A DNA stretch of 7,518 bases, from contig JAEWUH010000088.1 in the NCBI GenBank assembly GCA_023397245.1, forward strand, positions 1-7,518, read 5' to 3'. The translations under genes and the position numbers were made by a program. The notes under the pieces were generated by a model. That model was not told the origin of the DNA and searched no databases. It was given only the letters and a program-made list of their open reading frames with translations. Source of the stretch: Bacillota bacterium (GTDB lineage: Bacteria > Bacillota > Clostridia > Oscillospirales > Acutalibacteraceae). Below, piece by piece: positions 5,899 to 7,518 of the stretch (the stretch's first letter is position 1; every line of letters starts with the position of its first letter).

Positions 5899-7152
5899 AT
5901 GAAAAACTGTCTTGTAATGCTGACAAAGGCCTTTCCTTTTGATAAAGGCGAGGAATTTATAGAAAACGAAGTCTCCATACTGGCAAAAGCATTTGAAAAG
6001 GTGATTATAATCGCCACCAGTACGGCGGACCAGGCCGTTCAAACCAGAAGTGTGCCGGAAAACACGAGCGTTTTCCGGATTCCGGCTTCCAGAATCAAAC
6101 GCGGGATTCCCGCGAAGGCCATTAAATTTTTGACTTTCCCGAACCGGAGCGGATGCTGCGGCCGCAGCGAAAAGGAAGCCATCGGCCATTCTCTGAGAAA
6201 GCGGCTTTATCTGGCTTATTTTTTGTCAAAATCCGAAGAGGTATATTGGGAAGCTTCCAAAATTCTGGCTGGCTGTGGATTGGAAAAGTATGACGGCGTG
6301 ACCTTTTACAGCTACTGGTTTTATGACACCGCCGTTGCGGCAGTCAGGCTTAAAAACGATTGCCCCGCCCCCATTAAACGCGCGGTAAGCAGAGCGCACG
6401 GTTACGACTTGTACAGTGAGCGCAACTCATTGAATTACCTTCCGCTCCGGGAATACCTGATGGAAAATGCGGACATGGTATATCCGTGCTCACAGAACGG
6501 CAGCAACCGGCTGAAAAAACGGTATCCGGAATACAGCGGCAAGGTGGAAACCGCATATCTGGGAACAGGAGACCGCGGGCTTTCACCGGAGAGCAGCGGC
6601 AGTGAATTTCATATTGTGAGCTGCTGCTATATTGTTCCGGTCAAACGCGTGGAACTGCTGGCTCAGGCGCTCGCCGTACTGAAAAACTCCGGTCTGAAAC
6701 TGAAGTGGACCCATTTCGGCGACGGCGACGGATTGGATGAATTAAAGAATTACGCGGCGGATTCGCTGAGCTTTATGGAATGCCGTTTTGCGGGGAAAGT
6801 AAAGAACCCGGAACTGATGGAATACTACCGGAACAATCCGGTTGACGTTTTTATCAACACAAGCAGTTCGGAGGGCCTGCCGGTCAGCATTATGGAGGCC
6901 AGCTCCTTCGGTATTCCGACGATTGCCACAGATGTGGGCGGCACGGGAGAAATCGTGCGCGACGGCGAAACCGGATTCCTGCTGAAAGCAGACATTTCTC
7001 CGGAGCAACTGGCGGATAAAATAAAGCAGTTTGCCTTACTGCCGGAAGACAAAAAAAAGCTGCTGCGTAAAAACTGCCGCTCCCTGTGGATGAGCGAATT
7101 CAATGCCGCCGGCAATTATGAACGCTTTGCCAAGAACATTCAGCCTCTTTAA
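5899..7152 (+). CDS. glycosyltransferase family 4 (GT-B fold), EPS type
   Basis: A 417-aa predicted retaining glycosyltransferase of the GT4 family, cytoplasmic or membrane-peripheral, using an NDP-sugar. The N-terminal half has FPFDKGEEFIENEV (12-25), a common opening of this subgroup in place of a classic glycine-rich loop, then AHGYDLY (166-172). The C-terminal half has VPVKRVELL (246-254), HFGDGDGLDEL (272-282) and the EX7E signature, Glu325 and Glu333 in SSSEGLPVSIMEASSFGIP. ATDVGGTGEIV (343-353) and NGETGF-like DGETGF (355-360) complete it. I start at ATG 5899 because TTAGGAGA precedes it by 6 nt. The frame is open 13 codons further upstream, but that would run into the promoter and has no ribosome site. 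It is divergent from the GT2-GT4 operon, has its own promoter and ends at a strong terminator, so it is monocistronic. Donor and acceptor sugars are unknown; shared surface-glycan synthesis with its neighbours is inferred from position only. Confidence 0.9.
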   Translation: MKNCLVMLTKAFPFDKGEEFIENEVSILAKAFEKVIIIATSTADQAVQTRSVPENTSVFRIPASRIKRGIPAKAIKFLTFPNRSGCCGRSEKEAIGHSLRKRLYLAYFLSKSEEVYWEASKILAGCGLEKYDGVTFYSYWFYDTAVAAVRLKNDCPAPIKRAVSRAHGYDLYSERNSLNYLPLREYLMENADMVYPCSQNGSNRLKKRYPEYSGKVETAYLGTGDRGLSPESSGSEFHIVSCCYIVPVKRVELLAQALAVLKNSGLKLKWTHFGDGDGLDELKNYAADSLSFMECRFAGKVKNPELMEYYRNNPVDVFINTSSSEGLPVSIMEASSFGIPTIATDVGGTGEIVRDGETGFLLKADISPEQLADKIKQFALLPEDKKKLLRKNCRSLWMSEFNAAGNYERFAKNIQPL

Positions 7153-7221
7153 TCGTTCTGCCGCAACGTTCTGAATATCGGATTTTCCCGCGTACGTTTT
7201 TGAAATTCAATTTGTTTCGCT

Positions 7222-7276
7222 GCAAAAGAAGCAGCTTCTTCCGCTGCCCGTGCCCGGAAGAAGCTGCTTCTTTTGC
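7222..7276. terminator. 22-bp perfect hairpin, bidirectional terminator
   Basis: Arms 7222-7243 and 7255-7276 are perfectly complementary over 22 bp around an 11-nt loop. The outer part of each arm holds AAAAG or CTTTT, so both strands read as a GC-containing stem followed by TTTTGC. It lies 69 nt after the rightward glycosyltransferase stop and 65 nt before the DUF421 start, so it should separate the two transcripts. Each arm is itself nearly palindromic (AAGAAGC-A-GCTTCTT, with T at the centre in the other arm). Confidence 0.85.
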
Positions 7277-7341
7277 TGTTCGGAATTTCATACAATACAT
7301 AAATACCGGCGGAACCGTTCATACTATGCTCGGTGATGAAA

Positions 7342-7518
7342 ATGACAATTTCTTTTATTCGAACCATACTGCTCTACATAGTAATCATTGTAGCAGTAAG
7401 ATTAATGGGCAAGCGGCAGATCAGCGAATTGCAGACCAGCGAACTCGTTGTGACTCTTCTCATCTCCGACATTGCTTCCATCCCGATGCAGGACACCGGC
7501 CAGCCTCTGGCCAGCGGA
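7342..7518 (+). CDS. DUF421 (YetF/YrbG-like) membrane protein, 5' part only
   Basis: Only the first 59 codons are present; the gene runs off the right edge. The peptide MTISFIRTILLYIVIIVAVRLMGKRQISELQ and then LVVTLLISDIASIPMQD matches the N-terminus of the DUF421 family, known from Bacillus YetF and YrbG. These are integral membrane proteins whose biochemical role is not firmly settled. A transmembrane helix spans about residues 4-21, followed by the family's GKRQI and ELQ motif and a second hydrophobic stretch. I chose ATG 7342 because GGTGAT lies 4 nt upstream and relatives commonly begin MTISFIRT. ATG 7336 and GTG 7333 are in frame and would add two or three residues. No convincing promoter was found; TACAAT at 7291-7296 is a possible -10 without a good -35. 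It lies behind a strong terminator, so it is probably a separate transcript. Confidence 0.85.
   Translation, partial: MTISFIRTILLYIVIIVAVRLMGKRQISELQTSELVVTLLISDIASIPMQDTGQPLASG

Noticed and set aside
5748..6017. 89-codon leftward open frame across the divergent region and into the rightward glycosyltransferase
   Set aside because: It passes through the terminator hairpin, overlaps a well-supported gene on the other strand and shows no ribosome site or known motif.
7149..7367. Leftward open frames over the 7222-7276 hairpin
   Set aside because: They read through the perfect terminator stem and overlap both flanking genes; the peptides are rich in Lys/Ala runs that come from the hairpin repeats.

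Overview
The window looks like chromosomal DNA from a low-to-moderate GC Firmicute, most likely a clostridium of the Oscillospiraceae/Ruminococcaceae type. Four things suggest this: consensus sigma-A promoters, strong AGGAGG ribosome binding sites, AT-rich gaps between roughly half-GC genes, and clostridial-style MurE, MurF and DUF421 proteins. The organism is inferred from memory of these families, not from a search. No tRNA, rRNA, CRISPR array, insertion sequence or phage gene was seen.

Layout from left to right. Bases 1-205 hold no gene; they contain a palindrome, a hairpin and the murF terminator. From 206 to 3029 a leftward two-gene operon encodes MurE and MurF, which add the third amino acid and then D-Ala-D-Ala to the UDP-MurNAc peptide precursor of peptidoglycan. 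It has its own consensus promoter (3065-3093) and a textbook terminator (155-187), so it is a self-contained unit and not part of a longer dcw cluster on this side. From 3265 to 5525 a second leftward operon encodes a GT2 and a GT4 glycosyltransferase, joined by a one-base TAATG overlap. It has a strong promoter (5693-5721) and a long leader of about 160 nt that carries an imperfect direct repeat. A rightward GT4 glycosyltransferase (5899-7152) is divergent from it and ends at a perfect 22-bp bidirectional terminator hairpin. The window closes inside the first part of a rightward DUF421 (YetF-like) membrane protein.

The common theme is the cell envelope: peptidoglycan precursor synthesis beside three cytoplasmic glycosyltransferases, probably for a surface polysaccharide or glycopolymer whose identity cannot be told from this window. 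No wholly new system is evident. The items most worth checking are a MurE with DNSR in place of the usual DNPR motif in a stand-alone murE-murF operon, a leftward terminator that has no leftward gene in front of it, the repeat-bearing leader of the GT2-GT4 operon, and a possible small transcript at the left edge.
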